DNA of 37,382 nucleotides from positions 1 to 37,382 of the IMG/VR virus record IMGVR_UViG_3300023109_001422. One strand, written 5' to 3'. Positions 15,768 through 23,912 of this stretch are shown one piece after another. The translations under genes and the position numbers were made by a program. Position 1 is the first letter of the stretch; each line of letters begins with the position of its first letter. This DNA comes from a virus. The notes under the pieces are model-generated. The model was given only the letters and a program-made list of their open reading frames with translations, did not search any database and had not been told where the DNA came from.

Positions 15768-16646
15768 ATGATTTTTTGTCTATACACTGATTATGGCGCA
15801 CTAAACAGCAAACCAGTATTTGAAGCATTTGCAAAAAGTCTGCTCGACGCCGGACATACTGTAATATATAACGAGCCATATAGAGTTGGCGGACACTACG
15901 ATAATTATGACGTTGCTGTTATCTGGAGCGTATTATGGCACGGAAGAATGGCTAAGAACAAGACTATCTGGGAACAGAATCGCATGTTAAATAAACCTGT
16001 TATAGTATTAGAAGTAGGCGGAATAAAAAGAGGAACAACATGGAAGGTAGGGTTAAATGGTATCAATCGTGATGGATATTTTCATATGGGGAATAATAAT
16101 TCTCTTCGTAGTGAGTCTTTGGCCCTGGCGATAAAACCGTGGCGCACCGACGGAGAATATATTCTTATATGCGGTCAGCACGACAAAAGTTTACAATGGC
16201 AAGATATGCCTAGTATGAGTAACTGGTTCTTAAGTACCTATGATAAAATACGTAAGCACACTAGTCGACCTATACTATTTCGCGCTCATCCGCGATGTAA
16301 TTTACCAGAAATAGAAAGAGGATTAAAAAATGTTTATAGACAACAACCTAGACAACTGCCAGGCACCTATGACGATTATGATATGGGTTTTAACAATGTA
16401 TGGGCCACTATAAGTTATAATAGTAACCCGGGCATACATAGTATCATAAACGGCGTTCCAGCGTTTGTAGGTACCAGCTCGTTAGCGTATGACGTTGGTA
16501 ACGATATTAATTGCTTACAAGATATAGAACAACCGCATATGGGTGCAAGGCAATCTTGGCTCAACAACTATGCACATACCGAACATACTATAGAAGAAAT
16601 ATCACAAGGCATCCCACTTAAACACTTGACTTCTAAGTTATTCTAA
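15768..16646 (+). CDS. KpsC/KpsS-like glycosyltransferase, paralogue E
   Basis: 292 residues. N-terminus MIFCLYTDYGALNSKPVFEA begins a GT-B-like Rossmann domain. Family features follow: IKPWRTDGEYILICGQHDK near residue 125, TSRPILFRAHPRC near residue 165, VWATISYNSNPGIHS near residue 210, NGVPAFVG, and the ending WLNNYAHTEHTIEEISQGIPL. It most resembles paralogue A (both have KPWRT.G.YIL). Donor and acceptor are not known. GGAG lies 10 nt before the ATG. The next gene's promoter begins inside its 3' end. Confidence 0.65.
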   Translation: MIFCLYTDYGALNSKPVFEAFAKSLLDAGHTVIYNEPYRVGGHYDNYDVAVIWSVLWHGRMAKNKTIWEQNRMLNKPVIVLEVGGIKRGTTWKVGLNGINRDGYFHMGNNNSLRSESLALAIKPWRTDGEYILICGQHDKSLQWQDMPSMSNWFLSTYDKIRKHTSRPILFRAHPRCNLPEIERGLKNVYRQQPRQLPGTYDDYDMGFNNVWATISYNSNPGIHSIINGVPAFVGTSSLAYDVGNDINCLQDIEQPHMGARQSWLNNYAHTEHTIEEISQGIPLKHLTSKLF

Positions 16647-16654
16647 GCTATACT
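16626..16654 (+). promoter_or_regulatory. Sigma-70 promoter TTGACT-N17-TATACT with N6-ATG
   Basis: TTGACT at 16626-16631, a 17-nt spacer, TATACT at 16649-16654, then 6 nt and the ATG at 16661. With the -10 at -12 to -7 the start nucleotide is the A of the ATG, so a leaderless message is predicted. It would drive the gene at 16661 and uvsW. Confidence 0.75.
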
Positions 16655-16660
16655 GTATGT

Positions 16661-17902
16661 ATGAAAACAGTAGAAGATTGCATAGAAATACTTGTTGGTA
16701 TACAACAACATGACGGCACATTTGATATAGATCGTCAAGACTTTAACCTAGTAACAAGTTTGGCTAGACAAACTTTCAGAGGTATAGCTTACACTGATCG
16801 ACAGTGCGAACTAGCTAGACAAAAAATACTATACTACAAAAAACAATTTCAAGACAACGGATATAATGTTGATATTGCTATTAAAAATTTAAGAATGCCA
16901 TTACGGCAAGTAGATAGAAGTAGATGGGTCAAGATTGTTAGTAGTCCTGATTACATTTTAGAAAGACAGCAAACTGAAGGCCCTTGGATTGCTGTGCGTT
17001 TTATATTTCAAAAGAAACTTATAAATTGTATAGAAGCAATGAAGCGTACACTAGGCGACGGCATTTACGATAAAGAAAATAAAATTCATTATTTTCCATT
17101 TACTGAATCATCAGTATATCATATACTTTCGGTATTTAATGAAAACAATAATTTTGAAGTAGAAGATCAAATAAAGGAATATTATAAAAAGTTAACGAGT
17201 ATGAAAAATAATAAAGAAAATCATTTACCGGGCATATACGGATTAAAATTAAAAAATTTGCACAAGAAGAGTTTTAACTATGCAGTCAGTAGTATTGGAC
17301 AACCTAATATAGACAACCTTTGTCATTATTATGATCAAAAAGATAAATTTGGTTTATATCATTTTGATGAAGAAGACTTATCACAAAGTTTAAAAAATCT
17401 AACCCCCCTTGCAACAAAGATTGTTAATAGAAATATGCCTCAAGTATTTCTTAATTCAAAGCAATATACAGTAGAAAATATAGCAGAAGTTGTACTAGAA
17501 TTGTATCGACTTCCGCTCCTAATTATACTAGATGAAAAAAATTGTTATAATGAATTATTAAGATTTCACAAAGCGTTTAACGGTATAATAATGAACGAGA
17601 GTTGCAGTGTAATGTTTAGATTAGATAATAACGACAGCGAAGGTATTGAATTTAATCAGTATATTAAGTCTAATAATCTTAATAATGTGGTTGACAACAA
17701 TACAAAAATAGTGTATATTAGTAATAATAAAATACCAAAGCCTATGTTAAGTAGTGGCTGGTTACCAAACGCCGCTGTTACTACTAGTAGTTCTCCTAGT
17801 GTAAAGACAAAATTTGATTCTTATTTGACAGGATTAGATTTAGTAATACACTATGAAGAAGACATTAGTCAGTGGAAGAGAAAAACTATAGAGAAACTTT
17901 AA
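16661..17902 (+). CDS. Uncharacterised protein upstream of uvsW, possibly helicase-related
   Basis: 413 residues, no Walker or DEAD motifs. The segment at residues 98-150 (WIAVRFIFQKKLINCIEAMK, then a YDKENKIHYFPF strand) resembles by eye the HARP-type DNA-binding module found before SNF2 helicases; residues 270-413 contain a Rossmann-like run (LPLLIILDEKN, KIVYISNNKIPKPML). It may be an accessory or inactive partner of the UvsW helicase, which overlaps its stop codon (TAATG). That is weak inference. No Shine-Dalgarno is visible, consistent with the leaderless promoter. Confidence 0.75.
   Translation: MKTVEDCIEILVGIQQHDGTFDIDRQDFNLVTSLARQTFRGIAYTDRQCELARQKILYYKKQFQDNGYNVDIAIKNLRMPLRQVDRSRWVKIVSSPDYILERQQTEGPWIAVRFIFQKKLINCIEAMKRTLGDGIYDKENKIHYFPFTESSVYHILSVFNENNNFEVEDQIKEYYKKLTSMKNNKENHLPGIYGLKLKNLHKKSFNYAVSSIGQPNIDNLCHYYDQKDKFGLYHFDEEDLSQSLKNLTPLATKIVNRNMPQVFLNSKQYTVENIAEVVLELYRLPLLIILDEKNCYNELLRFHKAFNGIIMNESCSVMFRLDNNDSEGIEFNQYIKSNNLNNVVDNNTKIVYISNNKIPKPMLSSGWLPNAAVTTSSSPSVKTKFDSYLTGLDLVIHYEEDISQWKRKTIEKL
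17691..17719 (+). promoter_or_regulatory. Possible internal sigma-70 promoter for uvsW
   Basis: TTGACA (17691-17696), 17 nt, TATATT (17714-17719) inside the coding region, about 180 nt before uvsW. The match is good, but the position within AT-rich coding DNA makes chance possible. Confidence 0.35.
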
Positions 17903-19365
17903 TGGCAACTTGCAAACTAATAATTGAAGATGAAGTAAACATTAAGCTAGAAGGACTAGAAGTTGATGTACGAAGGAAGCTCGCGAATGCTCTCAAGTTT
18001 GAAGTGCCTTACGCAAAGTACATGCCACAATATAAACTTGGTCGCTGGGATGGAAAAGTTGCTTTCTTTGGTATTGGTGGCACTGGCTATGTCAATCATC
18101 TTGATACTGTTAGTGAAGTGTTACAAAAAAATAATGTACAAATAGTAGACATTCAAGACAACAGACATCCTATACAATTTGACTTTCAGCCAGTAACAGA
18201 ACGTTATTGGGCTGATCAAAATGTACGTTGGCCAAAGGGTCATCCAGCAGAAGGTGAAGAGATTATTCTACGTGACTATCAAGTAGAGTCAATCAATAAC
18301 TTTTTAAAACATCCACAGAGCTTGCAACAGATTGCTACTGGTGCAGGCAAAACAATTACCACAGCAACACTTTCACATATAACTGAGCCGTATGGACGTA
18401 GTCTTATTATTGTGCCTAACAAGAGTCTTGTTACACAAACGGAGGAAGACTATATTAACTGCGGTCTCGATGCTGGGGTGTACTTCGGCGACAGAAAAGA
18501 GTTAGGTAAGACTCACACTATTTGCACTTGGCAGAGTTTGAATATACTCGACAAGAAGCACAAGGACGGAACAGCAGTATTATCATTAGCTGAGTTCTTA
18601 GATGGTGTAAGCACTATTATTGTCGACGAAGTACACCAGGCTAAAGCAGAAGTACTAAAGAATTTGCTTACACGCAATTTAAAGAACGCTCCAATACGTT
18701 GGGGACTAACAGGAACAATACCAAGAGAGAAGTTTGAGTTTGAAAGTATTCATGCTAGTCTAGGTCCTGTGATTGGACAAATTAGTGCTAAAGAACTACA
18801 AGACAAAGGTGTACTATCACAATGTCATGTTAATGTAGTTCAACTATTAGATGTAGTAGCACACAGTAACTATCAAGAAGAATTAAAATATCTAACAACA
18901 AATCAGGCAAGACTAGAATATATAGGCAAATTATTAAGCACAGTAAAAGAATCAGGAAACACACTTATACTTGTAGACAGAATTAGTGCTGGAGAAATAC
19001 TTCAAGAACTAATACCAGGTAGTGTGTTTGTAAAAGGCGATGTTAAATTAAAAGATCGCAAGGAAGCATATGATGAAATCAATCAAGGAACGAATCATGT
19101 CGTTATCGCCACATACGGTGTCGCGGCTGTCGGTATTAATATACCGCGTATTTTTAATCTTGTTCTTATTGAGCCTGGCAAAAGTTTTGTCCGGGTAATT
19201 CAATCAATTGGCCGAGGCGTAAGAAAAGCAAAAGATAAAGACTTTGTACAAATTTGGGATATTACATCATCGTGTAAATTTGCAAAGAGACACTTAACGC
19301 AAAGAAAAAAATTCTATAAGGAAGCAGAATATCCGTTCACTATAGAAAAAGTAGATTGGAATTAA
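17902..19365 (+). CDS. uvsW: UvsW, SF2 DNA helicase
   Basis: 487 residues, similar to T4 UvsW (503). It unwinds branched DNA and R-loops, catalyses branch migration and shifts T4 from origin- to recombination-dependent replication. An N-terminal DNA-binding domain (residues 1-110, with MPQYKLGRWDGKV) precedes RecA domain 1: Q motif DYQVESIN, Walker A ATGAGKT near residue 155 and DEVH box IIVDEVHQ near residue 255. RecA domain 2 has motif VI QSIGRGVRK near residue 440. Start is the ATG overlapping the previous stop. It is translated as a pair with the upstream gene. Confidence 0.93.
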   Translation: MATCKLIIEDEVNIKLEGLEVDVRRKLANALKFEVPYAKYMPQYKLGRWDGKVAFFGIGGTGYVNHLDTVSEVLQKNNVQIVDIQDNRHPIQFDFQPVTERYWADQNVRWPKGHPAEGEEIILRDYQVESINNFLKHPQSLQQIATGAGKTITTATLSHITEPYGRSLIIVPNKSLVTQTEEDYINCGLDAGVYFGDRKELGKTHTICTWQSLNILDKKHKDGTAVLSLAEFLDGVSTIIVDEVHQAKAEVLKNLLTRNLKNAPIRWGLTGTIPREKFEFESIHASLGPVIGQISAKELQDKGVLSQCHVNVVQLLDVVAHSNYQEELKYLTTNQARLEYIGKLLSTVKESGNTLILVDRISAGEILQELIPGSVFVKGDVKLKDRKEAYDEINQGTNHVVIATYGVAAVGINIPRIFNLVLIEPGKSFVRVIQSIGRGVRKAKDKDFVQIWDITSSCKFAKRHLTQRKKFYKEAEYPFTIEKVDWN

Positions 19366-19366
19366 A

Positions 19367-19957
19367 TTGAGTTTGATAGAGCATGAACAAACACACGAGG
19401 CCAATGGCTTCATTAAAGGTTGGTACATAGACACTAATGTATGTGACACACTTATTGATTATTTTGAATCATCAAACAAGCAGAAGCCTGGCAAGGTTAG
19501 CTGGGGCGTTGACGAAAAACAGAAAAAAAGTGTAGATGTTGTGTTAGAAGACCCTGACTTATTTAATCTATATGCTGCCGAACTACAGAAAGTCTTTAAT
19601 GAATATGTTAAGATATTTCAATACGTTGATGAGTATTCGCCTTGGGGAATAGTTGAAGCAGTTAACCTTCAACGTTATCTTCCTTCTGAAGGATTTTATA
19701 AATGGCATACTGAACGAGGCGAAGCTAACGGTAAACAATCTAATCGGCATTTAGTTTTTATGACTTATTTAAATGACATTACTGATGGTGGAGAAACAGA
19801 ATTTTTTTATCAAAATACAAAAGTTAAACCAGAAAAAGGACTTACTATAGTTTGGCCAACAGACTGGACTCATACACATCGAGGATGTGTATCTAACACA
19901 GAAACAAAATATATACTAACTGGCTGGGCTAGTTATTATAATAAAACAGGAAACTAA
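19367..19957 (+). CDS. 2-oxoglutarate/Fe(II) oxygenase (prolyl 4-hydroxylase-like)
   Basis: 196 residues, no ATG available near the 5' end; TTG at 19367, one base after the uvsW stop, is taken as start. The double-stranded beta-helix core shows YKWHTERG (first iron ligands H-x-E rather than the usual H-x-D) near residue 113, GGETEFF near residue 141, THTHRG (distal His) near residue 169 and a basic residue in ETKYILTGW for 2-oxoglutarate. Such enzymes are common in marine T4-like phages; substrates are unproven. The Glu in place of Asp is unusual but seen in some family members. Confidence 0.8.
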   Translation: MSLIEHEQTHEANGFIKGWYIDTNVCDTLIDYFESSNKQKPGKVSWGVDEKQKKSVDVVLEDPDLFNLYAAELQKVFNEYVKIFQYVDEYSPWGIVEAVNLQRYLPSEGFYKWHTERGEANGKQSNRHLVFMTYLNDITDGGETEFFYQNTKVKPEKGLTIVWPTDWTHTHRGCVSNTETKYILTGWASYYNKTGN

Positions 19958-19958
19958 T

Positions 19959-20465
19959 ATGCAAATACTAACACTGGAAAATGAAACATTTCCCTTAAAA
20001 CAAATACCAGACGAGCTTGAAGAAGAAGTTCGTTTTGCTGTACTAGATAATTCAGATCCTAAGAATCCTGATTTCTTCTTTGTGCCAATGATTTTTTTAG
20101 AATCATTTAGTGCTCCGGCAATGGTATTAGAGATAAACGGACACGAGATTACTATGCCAGTTGATTGGCATATTGCAGTAGGCGATAGTACAAGCGGTAA
20201 TGACTTAGAAGTATTACCTTTAACATCAATTAACGATAGAGGCTTTGAAGCATTCTTGTTTAATCCTCTTACAAGTTATAAATTTGATTTTGGCACTATT
20301 AAGATAACAAATTTTTATTCTGATGTTAAATGGTATTTTCCAAAAGTTAAAAATGGACAGCTACTTGGTGTGCCACTTACAAACAAACCAAAATCAGTTT
20401 GTGCTTATTTCATCAAAGATATAAGTCGACAAAGTGAAGTGATAGATTATACAAACTTGTTATAA
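19959..20465 (+). CDS. Conserved phage protein of unknown function
   Basis: 168 residues, beta-rich, starting MQILTLENETFPLKQIPDE one base after the oxygenase stop. Segments FAVLDNSDPKNPDFFFVPM and TSYKFDFGTIKITNFYSDVKWYFPKVK are distinctive but carry no known catalytic motif; no signal peptide or membrane helix. Genomic position among metabolic genes gives no clear clue. Confidence 0.7.
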   Translation: MQILTLENETFPLKQIPDELEEEVRFAVLDNSDPKNPDFFFVPMIFLESFSAPAMVLEINGHEITMPVDWHIAVGDSTSGNDLEVLPLTSINDRGFEAFLFNPLTSYKFDFGTIKITNFYSDVKWYFPKVKNGQLLGVPLTNKPKSVCAYFIKDISRQSEVIDYTNLL

Positions 20466-20480
20466 AAGGAAGGATTTAAC

Positions 20481-20840
20481 ATGGGAATTAAAGCAGGTAA
20501 AATATGGGGCGGAACAGAGCTCATACACGCTAACGGCGTACTAGAGTTTCATCGCATTGAATATAAAGCAGGATACAAATGCTCAGAACATGAGCATCAG
20601 TTTAAGTGGAACGGATTCTTTGTTGAATCGGGCAAGATGATTGTTCGAGTTTGGCAAGATGATCAAGGACTAGTTGATGAAACTATTCTTGAAGCTGGAG
20701 ACTTTACGCAAGTGAAGCCAGGCAAGATTCACCAGTTTGAAGGTTTAGAAGATGGTGTCGCCTTTGAGTTATACTGGGCTGAATTTAATCATGACGACAT
20801 TGTTCGTCGAACAAGCGGCACCGCAATCGGAAAGAAGTAA
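20481..20840 (+). CDS. Small cupin protein
   Basis: 119 residues with a single cupin fold. Motif 1 is CSEHEHQFKWNGFFVESG (His ligands in HEH) near residue 34; motif 2 is AGDFTQVKPGKIHQFEGL with the third His near residue 87. A strong AAGGA ribosome site precedes the ATG. Small cupins bind a metal and act as sugar isomerases, epimerases or dioxygenases; which applies cannot be told. It lies in a run leading to kdsA, so a sugar-related role is possible. Confidence 0.75.
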   Translation: MGIKAGKIWGGTELIHANGVLEFHRIEYKAGYKCSEHEHQFKWNGFFVESGKMIVRVWQDDQGLVDETILEAGDFTQVKPGKIHQFEGLEDGVAFELYWAEFNHDDIVRRTSGTAIGKK

Positions 20841-20843
20841 GAA

Positions 20844-21452
20844 ATGTTTAAAAACATCGATAAGAAAATGATGCTAAAACTTGCACTATTGCATGTTGTA
20901 GTAATCACAGTAAGTAACGCACTAGTTGCAATACCAGTAGAAGTTGCTGGTTATAAATTAACATGGGCGGCGTTTACGTTCCCAATTGTTATTCTAGCAA
21001 CTGACTTAACAGTTAGAATGTTAGGTAAGAACATTGCTCGAGCAACAATTGCTATGGCATATCCAATTGCAATTATTACAAGTATTGCAGTTGTACTAGC
21101 AGAAGGTGCACCAGAATCAGTAGCACTACGTATTGGCTTTGCATCAGCAACAGCATATGCAGTAGGTACGTTTATTGACGTATATGTGTTCCAAACAATT
21201 AGAGAACGTATGAGTGTATGGTGGTTAGCACCGGCACTATCAACTGTAGTTGCAAATGTAATTGACAGTTATACATTCTTTGCAGTAGCGTTTAATAACT
21301 CAGCAGATGAGTATATGGCTGCTAACTGGATAGAAATTGCAGGCTCACAGGCTGTACTAAAGATTGCAGTAGGATTAATTATCTTCCTACCAGCATATGG
21401 ATTGTTACTACGTTACATCAAAGGACGTACAAATGACACAGAAGCAGGGTAA
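20844..21452 (+). CDS. YhhQ-type queuosine-precursor transporter (VUT family)
   Basis: 202 residues with about six hydrophobic segments (LALLHVVVITVSNALVAIP, FTFPIVILATDL, IAMAYPIAIITSIAVVLA, then three more), ending in a basic tail. TFPIVILATDLTVRMLG is the family's signature near residue 47. Escherichia coli YhhQ imports preQ0/preQ1. Phages with 7-deazaguanine-modified DNA sometimes carry it. No other preQ0 or DNA-insertion gene (dpdA, queC, queD, queE) is visible here, so the precursor could feed host tRNA or DNA modification coded outside the window. The 3' end overlaps the next gene by 20 nt. Confidence 0.85.
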   Translation: MFKNIDKKMMLKLALLHVVVITVSNALVAIPVEVAGYKLTWAAFTFPIVILATDLTVRMLGKNIARATIAMAYPIAIITSIAVVLAEGAPESVALRIGFASATAYAVGTFIDVYVFQTIRERMSVWWLAPALSTVVANVIDSYTFFAVAFNNSADEYMAANWIEIAGSQAVLKIAVGLIIFLPAYGLLLRYIKGRTNDTEAG

Positions 21453-21702
21453 ATTGCTACCTGGCGAAACACTAATATACGAGCGTAGCGATGGAGTCGT
21501 CTACGCTCGTTATCAAAACAAGCCGGAAATTAAACGTTGGATTATAGGCGGCGACCCAGCAGGTGTTGCTAGGGCTCAAGGAGACTTAATAAGTTATGCC
21601 GAGTGGCAGGAACTCTGTGAGTTGTCAGAAGAATATCCAACACTAAAAAAATTATTAGATACTTTAGTAACAACTTATTATACAATTAAGGAACACACAT
21701 GA
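21433..21702 (+). CDS. Small conserved phage protein
   Basis: 89 residues, start ATG 21433 (MTQKQGKLLPGETLIYERSD) rather than upstream in-frame ATG because it avoids long overlap with the transporter. A short beta-rich N-terminal region (VVYARYQNKPEIKRW) is followed by a helical C-terminus. No enzymatic motif. It overlaps the next ATG (ATGA), so it belongs to the same operon as the cupin and kdsA. Function is not recognised. Confidence 0.65.
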   Translation: MTQKQGKLLPGETLIYERSDGVVYARYQNKPEIKRWIIGGDPAGVARAQGDLISYAEWQELCELSEEYPTLKKLLDTLVTTYYTIKEHT

Positions 21703-22028
21703 AATACAGTGAATGGGATATAGGCGGTGACGTAGTTAAACATGACAATCGTTATATTGTTAAAGATAATACTATATTAAAAAATCTAGTTGTAAGCAGT
21801 ACAATGTTGTCAGCTCATAAAAGTACAACAGGACATAGACATGCTGGACAAGAAGAAGTGTATATGTTTGTTAGTGGTAGTGGTCAGATGGAACTTGATC
21901 ATAAACTAATTGATGTTACAGCCGGCGATACTGTGCTAATTGAAGACAACGTATTCCACAAAGTACATAATAATACAGACTTTGGATTAAAATTTATTTG
22001 CGTATTTGACGGAGGAAGAAAACAATGA
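21699..22028 (+). CDS. Cupin protein next to kdsA
   Basis: 109 residues, one cupin domain: TTGHRHAGQEEVYMFVSGSG carries motif 1 (H-x-H...E) near residue 45 and AGDTVLIEDNVFHKVHN motif 2 near residue 77. The type is like small mannose-6-phosphate isomerase-related cupins. It overlaps the preceding gene and kdsA by 4 nt each, so the three are translationally coupled. A step in supply of arabinose-5-phosphate for Kdo is conceivable since kdsD is absent, but this is speculation from location. Confidence 0.75.
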   Translation: MKYSEWDIGGDVVKHDNRYIVKDNTILKNLVVSSTMLSAHKSTTGHRHAGQEEVYMFVSGSGQMELDHKLIDVTAGDTVLIEDNVFHKVHNNTDFGLKFICVFDGGRKQ

Positions 22029-22804
22029 GAATTATAGCAGGCCCGTGTCAACACGAATCATTGCCACAAAGTTTAGAAATTGCTCGCGAGTGTAAACGTG
22101 TATGCGACAACTACGGAATAGAATATATATTCAAAGCAAGTTACGACAAAGCTAATCGTTCAAGTATGCAGGGCAAGCGTGGCATAGGCATGGAAGAGAC
22201 ACTAACTGACTTCCTTGCACTAAAAGTAGAACTAGGTGTAAAGACACTTACTGATGTACACGACTATGTACAAGTTTCTCGTATTGAAAGGGAATTTAAA
22301 GACGCTGTTGACGTCTATCAAATTCCTGCATTCTTATGTAGACAGACTGACTTAATCAAAGCAGCCTGTGCCACAGATAAAATTGTTAATATTAAAAAAG
22401 GACAGTTCATGGCACCCTGGGATATGAAAGGTGTGCTAAGTAAAACTGAAGGCGCTAAAGACGTCTGGATAACAGAAAGGGGAACAAGTTTTGGTTACAA
22501 CACTCTTGTCGTTGACTATACTGGTCTTATGTATATGCTCGACACTTATGAACATCCTATTGTTTTTGATTGTACGCACTCTGCCCAAAAACCCGGGGGA
22601 CAAGGTGATAGCTCAGGTGGCAATCGTGATTACGTGCCTGGGTTGGCTCGTAGTGGGGCTGCTCTTGGGATCAGAAACTTTTTCTTGGAAGTCCATCCTA
22701 ACCCTGATGTAGCACCAAGCGATGGTCCTAATATGCTACGCTTAGAAGATTTTGAACAGGTAGTAAAAGACATTGTAACCTACAGTTATGGTTGGGATGA
22801 ATGA
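22025..22804 (+). CDS. kdsA: 3-deoxy-8-phosphooctulonate (Kdo-8-P) synthase
   Basis: 259 residues, near the usual ~280. Condenses phosphoenolpyruvate with arabinose-5-phosphate to give Kdo-8-phosphate. Visible signatures: IAGPC at the start, FKASYDKANRSS (residues 37-48), KTLTDVH, YQIPAFLCRQTDL, NIKKGQFMAPWDM, DCTHSAQKPGG and EVHPNPDVAPSDGP. Cys8, a His in CTHS, Glu in FLEVHP and Asp in APSD match the ligands of the metal-dependent class (Aquifex type) rather than the Asn-containing Escherichia coli class. Active-site loops are all present, so it should be functional. Coupled to kdsB by a 4-nt overlap. Confidence 0.93.
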   Translation: MRIIAGPCQHESLPQSLEIARECKRVCDNYGIEYIFKASYDKANRSSMQGKRGIGMEETLTDFLALKVELGVKTLTDVHDYVQVSRIEREFKDAVDVYQIPAFLCRQTDLIKAACATDKIVNIKKGQFMAPWDMKGVLSKTEGAKDVWITERGTSFGYNTLVVDYTGLMYMLDTYEHPIVFDCTHSAQKPGGQGDSSGGNRDYVPGLARSGAALGIRNFFLEVHPNPDVAPSDGPNMLRLEDFEQVVKDIVTYSYGWDE

Positions 22805-23481
22805 AAACAGCAATACTAATCCCTGCACGTTACAATAGCACACGCTTGCCCGGCAAGCCACTAGCTATGTTAGATGGTATCCCTATGATAAAACGTGTGT
22901 ATGACGCTTGTGTTGCGTCTAATCTACCTACATACGTACTAACTGACGATGTACGTATTGCTAGTGTATTTCAAAATACAAGTGTTATTATAGACGACAC
23001 AGACTATGCAAACGGTACTGAAAGATGTGCTGGTGCAATCAAACTAGACTATATGCAAAAGTATGATCACTTCATAAACGTGCAAGGAGACATGCCTGAT
23101 GTAACTACAGATATTATTAATACTTGTTCTAAGTTATTACAATATTATACAGTTTCAACAGTATACACAAAGATGCCTCTTTGTATGCAAGAAGATCCTA
23201 ACACAGTAAAATGTGTACATGCAAGCGAACATGCACTTTGGTTTGGTAGAGGAATTACAGGATACGGTAGTTGGCATTTAGGTATATATGGTTACAAACG
23301 CCATGCACTAGAAATGTATAGCAATCTAGTAGTACCAAAAGAAGAAACAATTGAGCAACTAGAACAACTTAGATGGTTAAAAAACTCTTGGCAAATAGGA
23401 ATAAATCCTGTATACTATAATGGAGTAGAGATAAATTCACCAGAGGATGTAGAGACATGGCATATCAAGAATTCCCAGTAA
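22801..23481 (+). CDS. kdsB: CMP-Kdo synthetase (3-deoxy-manno-octulosonate cytidylyltransferase)
   Basis: 226 residues; Escherichia coli KdsB is 248. Activates Kdo with CTP to CMP-Kdo, the donor for Kdo transferases. Signatures: IPARYNSTRLPGKPL (residues 7-21, CTP loop), NVQGDMP near residue 98 (metal Asp; the usual form is GDEP), WHLGIYGYKR near residue 159, EQLEQLRWL and NSPEDVE near the end. The GDMP change leaves the Asp intact. kdsC and kdsD are not in the window, so the Kdo-8-P phosphatase and arabinose-5-P isomerase would come from the host or from elsewhere on the phage. Overlaps the following gene by 25 nt. Confidence 0.92.
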   Translation: MKTAILIPARYNSTRLPGKPLAMLDGIPMIKRVYDACVASNLPTYVLTDDVRIASVFQNTSVIIDDTDYANGTERCAGAIKLDYMQKYDHFINVQGDMPDVTTDIINTCSKLLQYYTVSTVYTKMPLCMQEDPNTVKCVHASEHALWFGRGITGYGSWHLGIYGYKRHALEMYSNLVVPKEETIEQLEQLRWLKNSWQIGINPVYYNGVEINSPEDVETWHIKNSQ

Positions 23482-23912
23482 GAGAAGTACTTGCTTGTAT
23501 TGATAACAATGCAAAGTCTGTATGGAAAGAACTAACTGACGAGCAAAAGAAATGTGTTAACTTTTGGTTACTTAATAGGTATGCAAGTTCTGTTGTAGGG
23601 ACAAGAGAAGCACAAGAACTTGCTGTTGTTATGACTAATCAAATTTATAACAGGAATTGGAATGAGCTAGGAACAAGACATCCGCAACTGCAATGGCATC
23701 TATTATGTTCAACACATAATGCATCTGCATCAATTAGAAAACATCAATGGATAGGATTTAAGAAAAAGAAAGGCAACAATAATGCACAGAAGTTGCTAGA
23801 AAAAATTTATCCTAATATGAAACAAGACGAGGTAGACTTACTTGCTAGAATATCTACAAAAAAAGAACTCAAAGAATTGGCTAAGGAACATGACATCGAT
23901 GCCAAACTCTGA
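23457..23912 (+). CDS. Clamp-loader small subunit gp62-like (tentative)
   Basis: 151 residues, helical. CVNFWLLNRYASSV near residue 29, an HPQLQWHLLCST run near residue 74, a basic HQWIGFKKKKG near residue 96, and a terminal helix LKELAKEHDID line up in order with the short gp62 proteins of T4-like phages, which hold the gp44 ATPase ring that loads the gp45 clamp. The likeness is by pattern only. No gp44 or gp45 gene is in the window. It overlaps kdsB at its start and the next gene at its end. Confidence 0.45.
   Translation: MAYQEFPVREVLACIDNNAKSVWKELTDEQKKCVNFWLLNRYASSVVGTREAQELAVVMTNQIYNRNWNELGTRHPQLQWHLLCSTHNASASIRKHQWIGFKKKKGNNNAQKLLEKIYPNMKQDEVDLLARISTKKELKELAKEHDIDAKL

Noticed and set aside
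14884-15879. Longer minus-strand product starting at 15879
   Set aside because: The extra 51 residues overlap the divergent KpsC-like gene and lack a ribosome site; the ATG at 15726 with AAAGGA gives the natural glycosyltransferase start.
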